A stretch of 64,000 nucleotides of DNA from Candidatus Formimonas warabiya (GTDB lineage Bacteria > Bacillota > Dehalobacteriia > Dehalobacteriales > Dehalobacteriaceae), in contig NZ_CP017634.1 in NCBI RefSeq assembly GCF_002777255.1, forward strand, positions 4,662,903-4,726,902. Direction: 5' to 3'. A model generated the notes under the pieces. That model did no database searches. It saw only the letters and a list, made by a program, of their open reading frames with translations, and was not told the DNA's origin. This document shows, piece by piece, positions 40,306 through 49,041 of this stretch. The stretch's first letter is position 1, and every line of letters starts with the position of its first letter. Made by a program: the position numbers and the translations under genes.

Positions 40306-40445
40306 TGATGTGCCTTCAGCACCCGGAATGTCTCCGCACCGTACAAAAATTTTGGGGATGTCCTCAGACTATGCACCTTCCTTTGCTTTGCACAATAGTA
40401 TATGAATAGGTTGGCTTAGGTAAAGACGGAGCGGAGGAGGGCATT

Positions 40446-41507
40446 ATGAAAGCTTTAGTATTAAGCGGCGGCACCGGCACCAGATTAAGACCCTTGACTT
40501 ACACAAGCCCCAAACAGTTAATTCCCTTGGCAAATAAACCGATTATTATCCATGTGATAGAAAAAGTGGTTCAGGCCGGGATTCATGACATTGGGATCAT
40601 AGTAGGAGACAGTCAGGAGGAAATAAAAAAGGAAGTGGGTGATGGGGGAAGATGGCATGCAAAAATTAGCTACATTTATCAATCCCTGCCCCTGGGGCTG
40701 GCCCATGCAGTAAAAATCGCGGCGCCATTTATCGACGGCAATGACTTTTTAATGATACTGGGCGATAACATCTTCAGTATGGAACTGAGCGAATTTATCG
40801 GTAATTTTTATCTCAGAAGGGTGAATACTTCTGTATTGCTGCATCAGGTAGACAAGCCCGCCCAATTTGGGGTTGCTGTTGTAGAAAACGATCGTATTTT
40901 AAAACTGGTGGAAAAACCGAAGGAATTTATCAGTGATTTGATTCTTACCGGGGTATATCTATTCGACAAAAGTATTTTTGCTGCCATTGATCAAACTGTG
41001 CCGTCCGCACGAGGAGAATTGGAAATAACCGATGCGATCCAAAATCAATTACAACAGGGCGGGAAGATTACCTATGATCTGATCAAAGGCTGGTGGAAAG
41101 ATACCGGTAATGAGCAGGATATCCTGGATGCCAACCGGCGCATCCTGGATGATATGGAAAATGAAATGCCTGAGATTTCAGATGCCAATTCTGTTTTAGC
41201 GGGGAAATTGCGCATCGGCAAAAATGTGGCGATCAGCAATAGTACGATTATGGGACCTGCGGTGATCGATGAGGGTTCCGTGATCACCAACAGTTTTGTC
41301 GGTCCTTATACGTGCATCGGTAAAGGAGTAAAAATCCAGAATTGTGAAGTGGAAAATTGTATTATCCTCTATGGGGCCCAGCTGGATAATGTGCGTAAAA
41401 GGATCAGCAACAGTCTGATCGGAAAAAATGCGGTGATCAAATCCTTTAATAAGAGACCTTTTTCCAGTGCTTTTGTGGTCGCGGATGATAGTAAAATTCA
41501 TTTATAA
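40446..41507 (+). CDS. rmlA: glucose-1-phosphate thymidylyltransferase (long form)
   Basis: The product has 353 residues; GGAGGAGGGC precedes ATG 40446. The nucleotidyltransferase motif is LSGGTGTRLRPLT (7-19) with SPKQLIPLANKP; LILGDN and EKPKEF follow. The enzyme makes dTDP-glucose from dTTP and glucose-1-phosphate. Unlike the short RmlA (about 290 aa), it has a C-terminal left-handed beta-helix extension (250-353: IGKNVAISNSTIMGPAVID), the StrD-like long form common in antibiotic and glycan loci. It pairs with rmlB 34 bp downstream. Confidence 0.9.
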   Translation: MKALVLSGGTGTRLRPLTYTSPKQLIPLANKPIIIHVIEKVVQAGIHDIGIIVGDSQEEIKKEVGDGGRWHAKISYIYQSLPLGLAHAVKIAAPFIDGNDFLMILGDNIFSMELSEFIGNFYLRRVNTSVLLHQVDKPAQFGVAVVENDRILKLVEKPKEFISDLILTGVYLFDKSIFAAIDQTVPSARGELEITDAIQNQLQQGGKITYDLIKGWWKDTGNEQDILDANRRILDDMENEMPEISDANSVLAGKLRIGKNVAISNSTIMGPAVIDEGSVITNSFVGPYTCIGKGVKIQNCEVENCIILYGAQLDNVRKRISNSLIGKNAVIKSFNKRPFSSAFVVADDSKIHL

Positions 41508-41541
41508 ATAAAACCAAATTATAATTTATGGAGGGCGAGTA

Positions 41542-42531
41542 ATGAAGATTTTGCTTGTCACAGGAGGAGCCGGATTTATCGGCAGTAACTTTATTCGCTA
41601 CTTTCTAAAAACCTGTAAGGATGTTATTGTCGTCAATTATGACAAACTTACTTATGCGGGCAATCTGAATAATTTAAGCATAATTGACGAGGACCCCAGG
41701 TATTATTTTGTCAAAGGTGATATTTGCGATCAGGAACTGGTGCAACAGGTCTTAAATGAATATGATCCGGATTATATCATCAATTTTGCGGCAGAATCCC
41801 ATGTGGACCGGAGTATTGACGGGCCAACCGTATTCGCGGAAACCAATGTGCTGGGGACATTAAATTTACTGGAATGTGCCCGGAATTATTGGATGAAAGA
41901 TAGTCAAGCCGGCAGCAGAAGGTTTGTGCAGATATCTACCGATGAAGTCTATGGAAGCATTGAAAACGACTGGGACTGTTTTACGGAAAATTCCCTCTAC
42001 CTGCCCAACAGCCCCTATTCCGCATCAAAAGCAGGCGCCGATTTACTGGCCCGGGCCTTTTATAAAACATTTGGTTTCCCGGCGATTGTGACAAGGTGCT
42101 GCAACAACTATGGATCACACCAGCATAAAGAAAAATTTATTCCCACCTGTATTATTCAAGGGCTGAAAAATAAGCCCATACCCCTGTATGGAGACGGCAC
42201 CAATGTGCGGGAATGGATCCACGTGATGGATCATTGTGCGGCTATTACCCATGCCCTCTTCTACGGGGCCCCGGGGGAGATCTATAATATTGGCAGCGGG
42301 GAAGAGCTGTCCAATCTCTCTTTGGCCCGTTTGATCCTGGAAAACCTGGGCAAGGGCCCGGAATTAATCCGTAAAGTAAATGACCGGCCCGGCCACGATA
42401 AACGGTATGCTTTAGACAGCAGCAAGGCTCATCACGATTTAAAATGGTCCTGCACCTATCAGTTTAAACAAGGTATCGCCGAAACGGTCCAATGGTATCG
42501 GAACAACCAGTCCTGGTGGGAAAACTGTTAA
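41542..42531 (+). CDS. rmlB: dTDP-glucose 4,6-dehydratase
   Basis: The product has 329 residues with GGAGGGCGAG before ATG 41542. NAD binds at GGAGFIGSNF (8-17). The catalytic centre has STDEVYGS (Asp-Glu pair of RmlB) and Y159-x-x-x-K163 (YSASKAGAD). The enzyme converts dTDP-glucose to dTDP-4-keto-6-deoxyglucose. No rmlC or rmlD is present in this window, which favours an amino-sugar product through the DegT aminotransferase rather than rhamnose. Confidence 0.93.
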   Translation: MKILLVTGGAGFIGSNFIRYFLKTCKDVIVVNYDKLTYAGNLNNLSIIDEDPRYYFVKGDICDQELVQQVLNEYDPDYIINFAAESHVDRSIDGPTVFAETNVLGTLNLLECARNYWMKDSQAGSRRFVQISTDEVYGSIENDWDCFTENSLYLPNSPYSASKAGADLLARAFYKTFGFPAIVTRCCNNYGSHQHKEKFIPTCIIQGLKNKPIPLYGDGTNVREWIHVMDHCAAITHALFYGAPGEIYNIGSGEELSNLSLARLILENLGKGPELIRKVNDRPGHDKRYALDSSKAHHDLKWSCTYQFKQGIAETVQWYRNNQSWWENC

Positions 42532-42610
42532 ATGTGAAACGAGAAAAAGGGGCCAGATTCGGGCCCGGGCGCCGGTTGCTGTGCGTATAAAAAAACCGGC
42601 GACAGAATAT

Positions 42611-42643
42611 GAAAAGCTGCGTGGTGTTCCCAGCAGCTTTTTT
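42611..42643. terminator. Bidirectional terminator between rmlB and the acyl carrier protein gene
   Basis: AAAAGCTGC (42612-42620) pairs with GCAGCTTTT (42632-42640) and continues into a T-run; the minus strand also has a T-rich end. It separates the convergent rmlB and acyl-chain operons. Confidence 0.8.
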
Positions 42644-42651
42644 CGTTGCCC

Positions 42652-42888
42652 TTAAGTGGTGTGAGCGGCTTTTTGCATTAATATGGTATAAATATGACCC
42701 AGATTTTTGAATTCCGTGGCTTCATCCATGGTAAACTCGATGCCGTATTCATCCTCCAATGCAGAGATCACTGCCCAGTGGTTGAGGGAATCCCATTCCG
42801 GCAGAGTTTCCGTGGTGGCGTCTTCTGTGAGTTTGGCGGGATCAACATGAAGAATTTGAGATACCAGATCTAAAAATTTTTTATCCAT
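42652..42888 (-). CDS. acyl carrier protein
   Basis: The product has 78 residues, helical and acidic. The phosphopantetheine site is WDSLNHWAVI with serine in D-S-L. The surrounding pattern (LPEWDSLNHWAVISALEDEYGIEF) is typical of stand-alone carrier proteins in FkbH/ACP pathways rather than of fatty-acid ACP (which has DSLDTVE). It begins 3 bp after the FkbH-like gene ends. It should hold the acyl chain made or loaded by its neighbours. Confidence 0.85.
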   Translation of the reverse strand: MDKKFLDLVSQILHVDPAKLTEDATTETLPEWDSLNHWAVISALEDEYGIEFTMDEATEFKNLGHIYTILMQKAAHTT

Positions 42889-42891
42889 AAT

Positions 42892-44607
42892 TCACTCCTC
42901 ATTTTCTAAAACAAAATCGATATAAGGAATGTGCTCTAACTTTTGCTCTGTGCTGATGCGATATAAAGTTCCCTTTTCATTGACTGACTCCGGAGAAAAG
43001 CCGGCCTGGGCATAAAAGTTTTCGTTGGCCCGGTTTTTTTCCGTTCTCAGGTAGAGGCCGAATACAGTTTTAATGCCTTTTTCCTTGAGCAGGGAAACAA
43101 TTTTGTTCATCAAAGCATACTCCACATTTCGGCCCAGGACGCGACAGCTCATTAAAAAGGTGTCGATATGGGCAGTGTCGTCTTTTAACTCAATAATACA
43201 CACGCCCACGATGCCGTTGTCGCCGAATTTATCCAAAACCGTACAAGAAAAAACCAAAAAGTTATTTGAACGGGCCATGTTTTCAATCTCGGTTTGGGTG
43301 TAACGTTTGGTGGTCATGTTAAATTGATTGGTTTTTTGTGTAAGCTGCGCGATGCGCGGGATGGAAAAGCTGTTTGCATGCTGCAAAATTACCTTGATTT
43401 GGAGGCTGGCCAGATAATCCTCCAGATTCTGAAACTGCTGCTGGGACTCAAGCCTTTTTTGATTGGCCTCATACATCTGGTTCCTGTTCAGGTCCTCGTC
43501 GGTGATTTTAAAGAACTCAAATTCAATCATCTTTTTTAATGTATCGGCATATTTGCTGGTATCATCCGGGACATCGGCTACGGTTACTTCAGGCAGCATG
43601 GATTTAACGTATTCTCTTTCCACCGGATTATCGTCAAAGAAAACCATACTGTCCATGCCGATATTCAATTCTTGCGCAATTTCTTTGATATTCGCCACTT
43701 TATCCTGCCAGTTCATTCTCAAAGAGGAAAAATGGTGTTTGCGTAAAACCATATGGGGATGGTTTTCTATGATCTCCAAGGCGTCTTCCGCATTGTTTTT
43801 GCTGTTCACGGCCAAAATAATTCCTTTATGATACAGGTTGAGGATTTCCCTTTGGAAATCATAGAAGCTTTTTCCCGGTCCGGCGAGATCCAGCTTAATA
43901 CCGGAAATGCCGTCTTCTCCGGCCACTCCCCCCCAAAGCGTGTTGTCCAGGTCCAGCACAAGACATTTCTTTGTCATGAATTTAAAGGGTGCAATATAGC
44001 GCATGTATTCTCTGACCAGGATTTTCGTAAAGGGAAAGGAGATGGTATTTTTGGCGATGTAATACATTTTGGGATCTGTCGCATTTTCATAGCCAAAGTG
44101 GGCGCACAAGCCGCCATAATCGAACAAGTAAACATAATCCTTATCCTTTGCCCACTCTCCCAGCTTCAGGTTGAGCAGCGCAATCATGTCTTTTAGGCCC
44201 GGGTAATTTTTGCTGTCCAGAATACCGAGGGGTGAAAAATAGGGTATTTTAAAGTTGTGTAAAATTATTTTCGTGGCGCTGTTGGTATGGATGCTGTCCA
44301 CAACTGCGGTGATGGATTCAAAAATCGATTCCATCAGGGCATATTTTTTTTCTGGACTGCTTGTTAAGGTGGTAAATGTGTACCAGTCGGGAAACAATTC
44401 GCTGCCTTCCAGAAAAAGTACGGTAAGCTCCGGCTGGGACCGGTAAAATCCGCTCTCGGTGTTTAAGGTCTCCTGATGATACTGGTTGTAAGGGCAATTA
44501 TAGATGTTTGCCCCAATATCATTTTTTTTACATTCTTCTTTCAGGAACCGGGCGAGATAATCTGTGGTACAGTTGCCCAGAAAAGCAATATTGATCGATG
44601 CTTTCAT
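42892..44607 (-). CDS. FkbH-like HAD-IIIC protein
   Basis: The product has 571 residues. The N-terminal 200 residues resemble an SGNH-type domain (IAFLGNCTTDYLARFL). The HAD core has DLDNTLWGG (219-227), MVFFDDNPVEREYV and the usual Lys region. The C-terminal 130 residues form a GNAT-like domain (DNGIVGVCIIEL, CRVLGRNVEYALMN). FkbH proteins load glyceryl or related acyl units onto an ACP. The ACP gene is immediately downstream and the SDR gene overlaps by 4 bp upstream, so a coupled acyl-chain pathway is likely. Confidence 0.85.
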   Translation of the reverse strand: MKASINIAFLGNCTTDYLARFLKEECKKNDIGANIYNCPYNQYHQETLNTESGFYRSQPELTVLFLEGSELFPDWYTFTTLTSSPEKKYALMESIFESITAVVDSIHTNSATKIILHNFKIPYFSPLGILDSKNYPGLKDMIALLNLKLGEWAKDKDYVYLFDYGGLCAHFGYENATDPKMYYIAKNTISFPFTKILVREYMRYIAPFKFMTKKCLVLDLDNTLWGGVAGEDGISGIKLDLAGPGKSFYDFQREILNLYHKGIILAVNSKNNAEDALEIIENHPHMVLRKHHFSSLRMNWQDKVANIKEIAQELNIGMDSMVFFDDNPVEREYVKSMLPEVTVADVPDDTSKYADTLKKMIEFEFFKITDEDLNRNQMYEANQKRLESQQQFQNLEDYLASLQIKVILQHANSFSIPRIAQLTQKTNQFNMTTKRYTQTEIENMARSNNFLVFSCTVLDKFGDNGIVGVCIIELKDDTAHIDTFLMSCRVLGRNVEYALMNKIVSLLKEKGIKTVFGLYLRTEKNRANENFYAQAGFSPESVNEKGTLYRISTEQKLEHIPYIDFVLENEE

Positions 44608-45332
44608 AAAAAGGTTTCGCCTCCGTTAACAGGGATATTGACTCCATTGAGAAAATTGGCATCTTCGGAAATAAGGAATTTTAACACGCCGGCCACATCT
44701 GCCGTTGTGGCCAGTCTTTTCATGGGATGCCTCTGACCGGACACTTCCAGGAATTTTGGGGGCAAGTAGGCGGTAAGTTGGGTGGACATCATGCCGGGAG
44801 AAAGCATATTTACCGTAATCCCGTATTTACAGAGCTCTGCGGCGGCCGCTTTGGAAAGGCCCAACAGGGCATATTTGGCCGTAATATAGAAAGAAAGCTT
44901 TTCCGGCGGCACATTCAGCACATAAGAGGACAGGATATTAATCATTCTTCCGTATCCCTGTGTTTTCATGATCTCTGACACTTCCCGCATAAACAGATAG
45001 GAACCTTTTACGTTTACATCGATGAGATCCTGAAATAGGTTCCAGTCTGATGCAAGAAAGTCACCGGGTTTAAAGGAAGGGCAGGCATTGTTGACAAGTA
45101 CGTCAATTCTTCCCTGGCTTGCCTGGATTGTTGAGACACAATATGCGATTTCCCCTTCATCCCTTTGGTCGCATCTCATGGCAAATGCGCCGGGTGGGGT
45201 TTTCACCATGGTCCCCGGAGGTTCTATATGTGTGAAATACACGCAATTATCTCCCTCGGCGCACAGGGTATCCACAAACTTGGCCCCCAAACCACTGCTG
45301 CCTCCGGTAATTAAAATTACTTTTTTTCCCAA
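44604..45332 (-). CDS. SDR family oxidoreductase (FabG-like)
   Basis: The product has 242 residues. NAD(P) binds at ITGGSSGLGAKF; LVNNA is present; the catalytic set is S in NILSSYVL and Y-x-x-x-K in FYITAKYAL. The C-terminal RLATTADVAGVLKFLISED and NGVNIPVNGG are standard for 3-oxoacyl reductases. It overlaps the FkbH-like gene by 4 bp. It probably reduces the keto group of an ACP-bound acyl chain. Confidence 0.85.
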   Translation of the reverse strand: MGKKVILITGGSSGLGAKFVDTLCAEGDNCVYFTHIEPPGTMVKTPPGAFAMRCDQRDEGEIAYCVSTIQASQGRIDVLVNNACPSFKPGDFLASDWNLFQDLIDVNVKGSYLFMREVSEIMKTQGYGRMINILSSYVLNVPPEKLSFYITAKYALLGLSKAAAAELCKYGITVNMLSPGMMSTQLTAYLPPKFLEVSGQRHPMKRLATTADVAGVLKFLISEDANFLNGVNIPVNGGETFL

Positions 45333-45388
45333 TGGACTACTCCTTTCTCCTTAACTTCGCCCCTTGCTTTCCCGAAACCCGGATCCCG

Positions 45389-45407
45389 AAAAGCCCTTTG
45401 GGCTTTT
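45389..45407 (-). terminator. Hairpin just after the MaoC gene
   Basis: AAAAGCCC (45389-45396) and GGGCTTTT (45400-45407) close over three bases directly beyond the MaoC stop codon. In the minus direction it ends in TTTTC, so it may partly terminate the MaoC transcript before the SDR-FkbH-ACP genes. Confidence 0.55.
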
Positions 45408-45821
45408 TTACTTGACAGATACCTTTACTGTGCCTCGGGAAACTTTTTGGCCCAATTGATTAGTAATTTCTATTTTCATCACAATAATATTGAGGCCTAA
45501 GGCATTTGTTTGCACCTGGTCGGTTACTTTCCCGGTAATCTTGATCCTATCGCCGATCCTTACCGGAGAAATAAAATCGATGGATTGAGACAGCCACAGG
45601 GCTCCTGGCCCGGGTAAGTGCATGCCGATCAGTGTAGAGAGAAAGGAAAGGATCAGCATGCCGTGCACTACCCTGGACCCTAACCCATGCTCCAGGCAGT
45701 ACATTTCATCCATGTGAACAGGGTTGTAATCTCCTGAGAAGTCGGCAAAATCCTTTACCATTTCCGGGGAGATCGTTTTTTCCAACGAAAAGGTATCACC
45801 AGTCTTGATCATGACGGACAT
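45408..45821 (-). CDS. MaoC-like (R)-specific enoyl-ACP/CoA hydratase
   Basis: From ATG 45821 (GAGGTG upstream) the product has 137 residues, one hot-dog fold. The hydratase-2 motif is DFSGDYNPVHMDEMYCLEHGL with the catalytic Asp and His, followed by RVVHGMLILSFLSTLIGMHLPG. The enzyme would hydrate or dehydrate a 3-hydroxyacyl chain. With the SDR it gives the two reactions needed to form a 3-hydroxybutyryl-like group on an ACP. Confidence 0.82.
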   Translation of the reverse strand: MSVMIKTGDTFSLEKTISPEMVKDFADFSGDYNPVHMDEMYCLEHGLGSRVVHGMLILSFLSTLIGMHLPGPGALWLSQSIDFISPVRIGDRIKITGKVTDQVQTNALGLNIIVMKIEITNQLGQKVSRGTVKVSVK

Positions 45822-46012
45822 ATTCCTATACACCTCTTTCTCTATATATGTTATGGGCTTGTTCGGAAAAAGGTTCATAGGAGATGGGAACAATCCTTAT
45901 GCACACAAATAGATTGCTCCTTCATATGATATGATACAAGGTTGTACATTTCATAAAGGGTTTGGGCAGCATCATTAGCCAGATTGTTTGCTTAGGAAGG
46001 GTGAATTTGGGC

Positions 46013-46603
46013 ATGAATTATATCGACAAATCGGTTCAGGGAATACGGCAGTGCCGGGTGGGGTATTTTTCGGTACTCTTGGCAGACGTAATTTTGGGGA
46101 AGAATGTGCAAATCGGCAATCATGTAACGGTTTATCCCGGGACGGTGATTGGAGACCGGGTGATCATAGGGGACAATTGTACATTGGGTGCGCAGCCGCG
46201 CCTTTTTGACACGAGTGGGGAGAAGGCCTCCGGCGTCTTGCGGCCGTTACGCATTGGAGCCGATACCATCATCGGTTCCGGAGCAGTTATTTGTGCAGGG
46301 GTAGCGATTGATGAGCATGTTTGGATCGGTGATTTGACGTGCATCAAAGAAAAATGCCGGATTAAAAAGCAGGTCATCATTGGTCCGGGTGTTTTTATCG
46401 AGAGCGGGGTCAATCTGGGGGAGGGCGCTCAAATTCAGACCCGGGTATATTTAAGCGCCCATACGGATATTGCAGACGGAGTTTTTATCGGACCGATGGC
46501 AAGTGTGCTTCATGATAAAGTGATCGTGGGCAGGGGGGCTTTTGTACATGGGGGAGCAAAAATAATCACCGGTGTAGAACCGGGTGCGGTAGTAATGCCA
46601 TAA
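46013..46603 (+). CDS. left-handed beta-helix acyltransferase (LpxA/LpxD-like fold)
   Basis: From ATG 46013 (GGAAGGGTG upstream) the product has 196 residues; a TTG start at 45962 would add 17. Hexapeptide repeats fill most of it (VILGKNVQIGNHVTVYPG, VIIGDNCTLGAQPRLFD, IIGSGAVICAGVAIDEHVWI). There is no Rossmann part, unlike the NeuD-type enzymes. Its layout is like LpxA/LpxD or WbbJ acyltransferases that take acyl-ACP, and an ACP operon lies divergently next to it. So it may be the enzyme that transfers the special acyl chain to the sugar. Confidence 0.72.
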   Translation: MNYIDKSVQGIRQCRVGYFSVLLADVILGKNVQIGNHVTVYPGTVIGDRVIIGDNCTLGAQPRLFDTSGEKASGVLRPLRIGADTIIGSGAVICAGVAIDEHVWIGDLTCIKEKCRIKKQVIIGPGVFIESGVNLGEGAQIQTRVYLSAHTDIADGVFIGPMASVLHDKVIVGRGAFVHGGAKIITGVEPGAVVMP

Positions 46604-46618
46604 ACATTCCGGAAAAAA

Positions 46619-47425
46619 TCAGGGTGTCTTTGTTTGATTGGGCTCCCACTGGTTGTATTCCGATTTCATAATGACAATATCCACTCTTCTGTTCAACTGC
46701 CTATTTGGGCCCGAGTCATTTGGCGCGATGGGACGGTACTCACCGTAGCCGATGGCGGAGATTTTATCAGGGGAAATCCCTACGTCGGCAACGAGAATTT
46801 GCAGGACCGTGGTGGCCCGAAGTACAGAAAGTTCCCAATTGGACGGAAACCGGGCGTTATGGATGGGGCGGTTATCCGTATGTCCTTCTACCCGTATTAA
46901 GTTGGGGAGTACTTTTAATATTTCCCCAATTTTTATGACGGTCTTTTTTTGGTCCGCATGCAGTTCTGACGAACCGGAGTCAAAAAGGGCCGCATTACTT
47001 AAACTGACTACCAGGCCTCTTTCGCTCACATAATGGCTCACGACTCCCTCCAGGCCGTTTTCCTTAATAAAGTTGTCCAATATTTTTTCCACTTCTTTAA
47101 AGGCGTTTTGATCAACGGAATCATTGGTTCCATAAGTGGGGGTCCGATTTACATATAGAGAATTTGGGGTTACTTGGGTGGAGGGAAAAGTTTCACCTGC
47201 CGAAATACCGGATACCATACTTGGCCCGGAGGAGCCTTTCAGGATATACTGGGTCCCGGTAAGGGTTTTGCCCAGGGTTTGGGCCAACATTTCAAATTTT
47301 GCCGCATCAATCCTGCTCATAGAATAGAGGATGACAAAAAATATCATCAGCAAAGTAATAAAGTCGGCATAGGACAGAAGCCATCTTTCCGTGTTGTCTT
47401 TTTCGTGTTCCTCAGGCCGCCTCAT
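46619..47425 (-). CDS. motB: flagellar motor stator protein MotB
   Basis: From ATG 47425 the product has 268 residues; a GTG at 47434 would add three. The single membrane helix carries the plug aspartate (RWLLSYADFITLLMIFFVILYS, D21), required for ion flow. The C-terminal OmpA-like peptidoglycan-binding domain has IRVEGHTDNRPI, NWELSVLRA and NRRVDIVI. MotB forms the stator with MotA, whose 3' end overlaps this gene by 14 bp. The stator binds the wall and powers flagellar rotation. Confidence 0.93.
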   Translation of the reverse strand: MRRPEEHEKDNTERWLLSYADFITLLMIFFVILYSMSRIDAAKFEMLAQTLGKTLTGTQYILKGSSGPSMVSGISAGETFPSTQVTPNSLYVNRTPTYGTNDSVDQNAFKEVEKILDNFIKENGLEGVVSHYVSERGLVVSLSNAALFDSGSSELHADQKKTVIKIGEILKVLPNLIRVEGHTDNRPIHNARFPSNWELSVLRATTVLQILVADVGISPDKISAIGYGEYRPIAPNDSGPNRQLNRRVDIVIMKSEYNQWEPNQTKTP

Positions 47426-48224
47426 TAGCTTCACGTTCTTTCATCGTATTTGAAGTCTTTTCTTTCGTTCTTTCAATCAGGAAGGTTTTGAGTTTTCTTT
47501 CTAAAGTGAGGGGATTTTCCCCCCCTTGAATCGCCAAGGTTCCTTCCATAATCAATTCTTGGACAAGTCTTTTTTGGGCAGAGAGCCCCTTCAGCTTGTA
47601 GCTGATGGGAAGCCAGAACAAGTTGGCCGAACTAAGACCATAAAAGGTAGCAATAAATGCTACAGCAATGGCGGGCCCTAATTTATCCGGCTCGCTCAGA
47701 TTGGATAAGACGTGAACCAATCCCATCACAGTGCCGATAATACCTAAGGTAGGGGCATACCCGCCGGCTACTTCAAATATACCGGCATTTTTTTTGTCCA
47801 CCATATAACTCAGTTCAATTTTATTCTCAATTATTTCCCGGAAAACCTCCGCTTCGGTGCCATCCACCGCTAATTCCAGGCAATCCTTCATCAGAGGGTC
47901 AAATTTGTTTAAATTTTCTGAATTAGTCTCCGCTTCTAAACTTAAAAGTCCTTGAGCCCGGGCCTTTCCGGAAAGGGTGACCAGATATTGAATGATTTCT
48001 TCCGTATTGTTTTGCTCTTTTTTGATCACCTTCATGACCAGGCTGGGAATCCTGGCGATCTCTTTCATGGTATGAGAGGCCATGGTGGCACCGATGGTTC
48101 CTCCGAAAACAATTAAGGCAGCAGTTTTGCTGAAAAGAGCATTAAGATGTCCTCCATCCAGTACAAAGGCGAGGGCGATACAACCGAATCCCAATAATAT
48201 CCCTAACGGTGTAGAAATATCCAT
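47412..48224 (-). CDS. motA: flagellar motor stator protein MotA
   Basis: The product has 270 residues with four hydrophobic helices. FGGTIGATMASHTMKEI (second helix region) and GGYAPTLGIIGTVMGLVHVLSNL (third helix, with the conserved Pro and Gly set) are MotA/PomA signatures. The cytoplasmic loop (65-140) is charged for contact with the rotor. The stator ion (proton or sodium) cannot be settled from sequence. It is translationally coupled to motB. Flagellar genes other than motAB are not in this window. Confidence 0.93.
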   Translation of the reverse strand: MDISTPLGILLGFGCIALAFVLDGGHLNALFSKTAALIVFGGTIGATMASHTMKEIARIPSLVMKVIKKEQNNTEEIIQYLVTLSGKARAQGLLSLEAETNSENLNKFDPLMKDCLELAVDGTEAEVFREIIENKIELSYMVDKKNAGIFEVAGGYAPTLGIIGTVMGLVHVLSNLSEPDKLGPAIAVAFIATFYGLSSANLFWLPISYKLKGLSAQKRLVQELIMEGTLAIQGGENPLTLERKLKTFLIERTKEKTSNTMKEREANEAA

Positions 48225-48470
48225 TTATGCACCATCCTTTGCTAAAAAACGACATAATTATCTTACTATATACTAGCATATTTTTCCCGCCTAGTCAGTA
48301 AAATACTTTGCCAATTTGTTAAATTAGCTTATAGGCTTTGTTAAATGATTAATTGCCTTATATATTATTATCGTTTCATTTTTGCTGTTCTTTACAGGGG
48401 TTGACAGGAAAAACCTAAAATTGTCCTTTTAATTTTCTTTTTGGTATTTAGTAAGGATGGCTCCCTCATT

Positions 48471-48584
48471 TTATTTGGTTAGCCGGAGAATGAAATAAAT
48501 AAAGAATACCCAAAGGGGGATGCTGAAAACAATACCCCAGAATAACCCGATAAAAAGGTTTTGCGGGTGATCCGTGTCGATCAT
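48471..48584 (-). CDS. 37-residue membrane protein
   Basis: A short frame starts at ATG 48584 with a strong ribosome site (GGGAGGAATTCTCC) and encodes MIDTDHPQNLFIGLFWGIVF, then SIPLWVFFIYFILRLTK and a stop. It is a single hydrophobic helix with a short polar start and a basic end, in the right orientation for an Nin-Cout or Nout-Cin miniprotein. No family is recognised. The flanking 48225-48470 and 48585-48749 show no other gene; the first is AT-rich and must hold the motA promoter. Confidence 0.55.
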   Translation of the reverse strand: MIDTDHPQNLFIGLFWGIVFSIPLWVFFIYFILRLTK

Positions 48585-48749
48585 GGAGAATTCCTCCCAG
48601 TTATTTGACATTTCTTTCCCTTATTATTTCCTGAATCAGCTGTTTTAAGACTTTTGATGCCGGGTCAGAAATTTAGTTATTTATACAATATGCTTGAATG
48701 GAAAGAAAATAGGGCATGCTAATAGAAAATTAGGATGGGAGGAAATAGT

Positions 48750-48953
48750 ATGAAGGTTAGCGGGCGTAATCAAATCGGCGGGCGTGTTGCGAAAGTGGAA
48801 CGTGACGGGCTGATGGCCAAGGTGACAATTGATGTGGACAGATGTACCATGACATCGGTGATTACGGGAGATGCCGTAGATGATTTGAATATTAAGGAAG
48901 GGGACCAAGTGTCCGCTTTGGTAAAATCTACCTCCGTAATGCTGATGAAATAA
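48750..48953 (+). CDS. Mop/TOBE-domain molybdate-binding protein
   Basis: From ATG 48750 (GGGAGGAAATAGT upstream) the product has 67 residues, one TOBE/Mop domain: SGRNQIGGRVAKVERDG, CTMTSVITGDAVDDLNI and EGDQVSALVKSTSVMLMK. Stand-alone Mop proteins form hexamers that store molybdate or tungstate. It lies alone between the motAB region and a membrane-protein gene. No transporter or cofactor genes are adjacent. Confidence 0.9.
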   Translation: MKVSGRNQIGGRVAKVERDGLMAKVTIDVDRCTMTSVITGDAVDDLNIKEGDQVSALVKSTSVMLMK

Positions 48954-49001
48954 AAAAAGCCCCACCAATTAAATCAACATTGCTTACTTGCTGATACAGT
49001 A

Positions 49002-49028
49002 AAAAAAGCTGGCAACGCCAGCTTTTTT
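49002..49028. terminator. Bidirectional terminator after the Mop gene
   Basis: AAAAAAGCTGGC (49002-49013), loop AAC, and GCCAGCTTTTTT (49017-49028) form a perfect hairpin with T-runs on both strands. It serves the Mop gene and the convergent membrane-protein gene. Confidence 0.9.
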
Positions 49029-49041
49029 GGTGCCGGGCATC

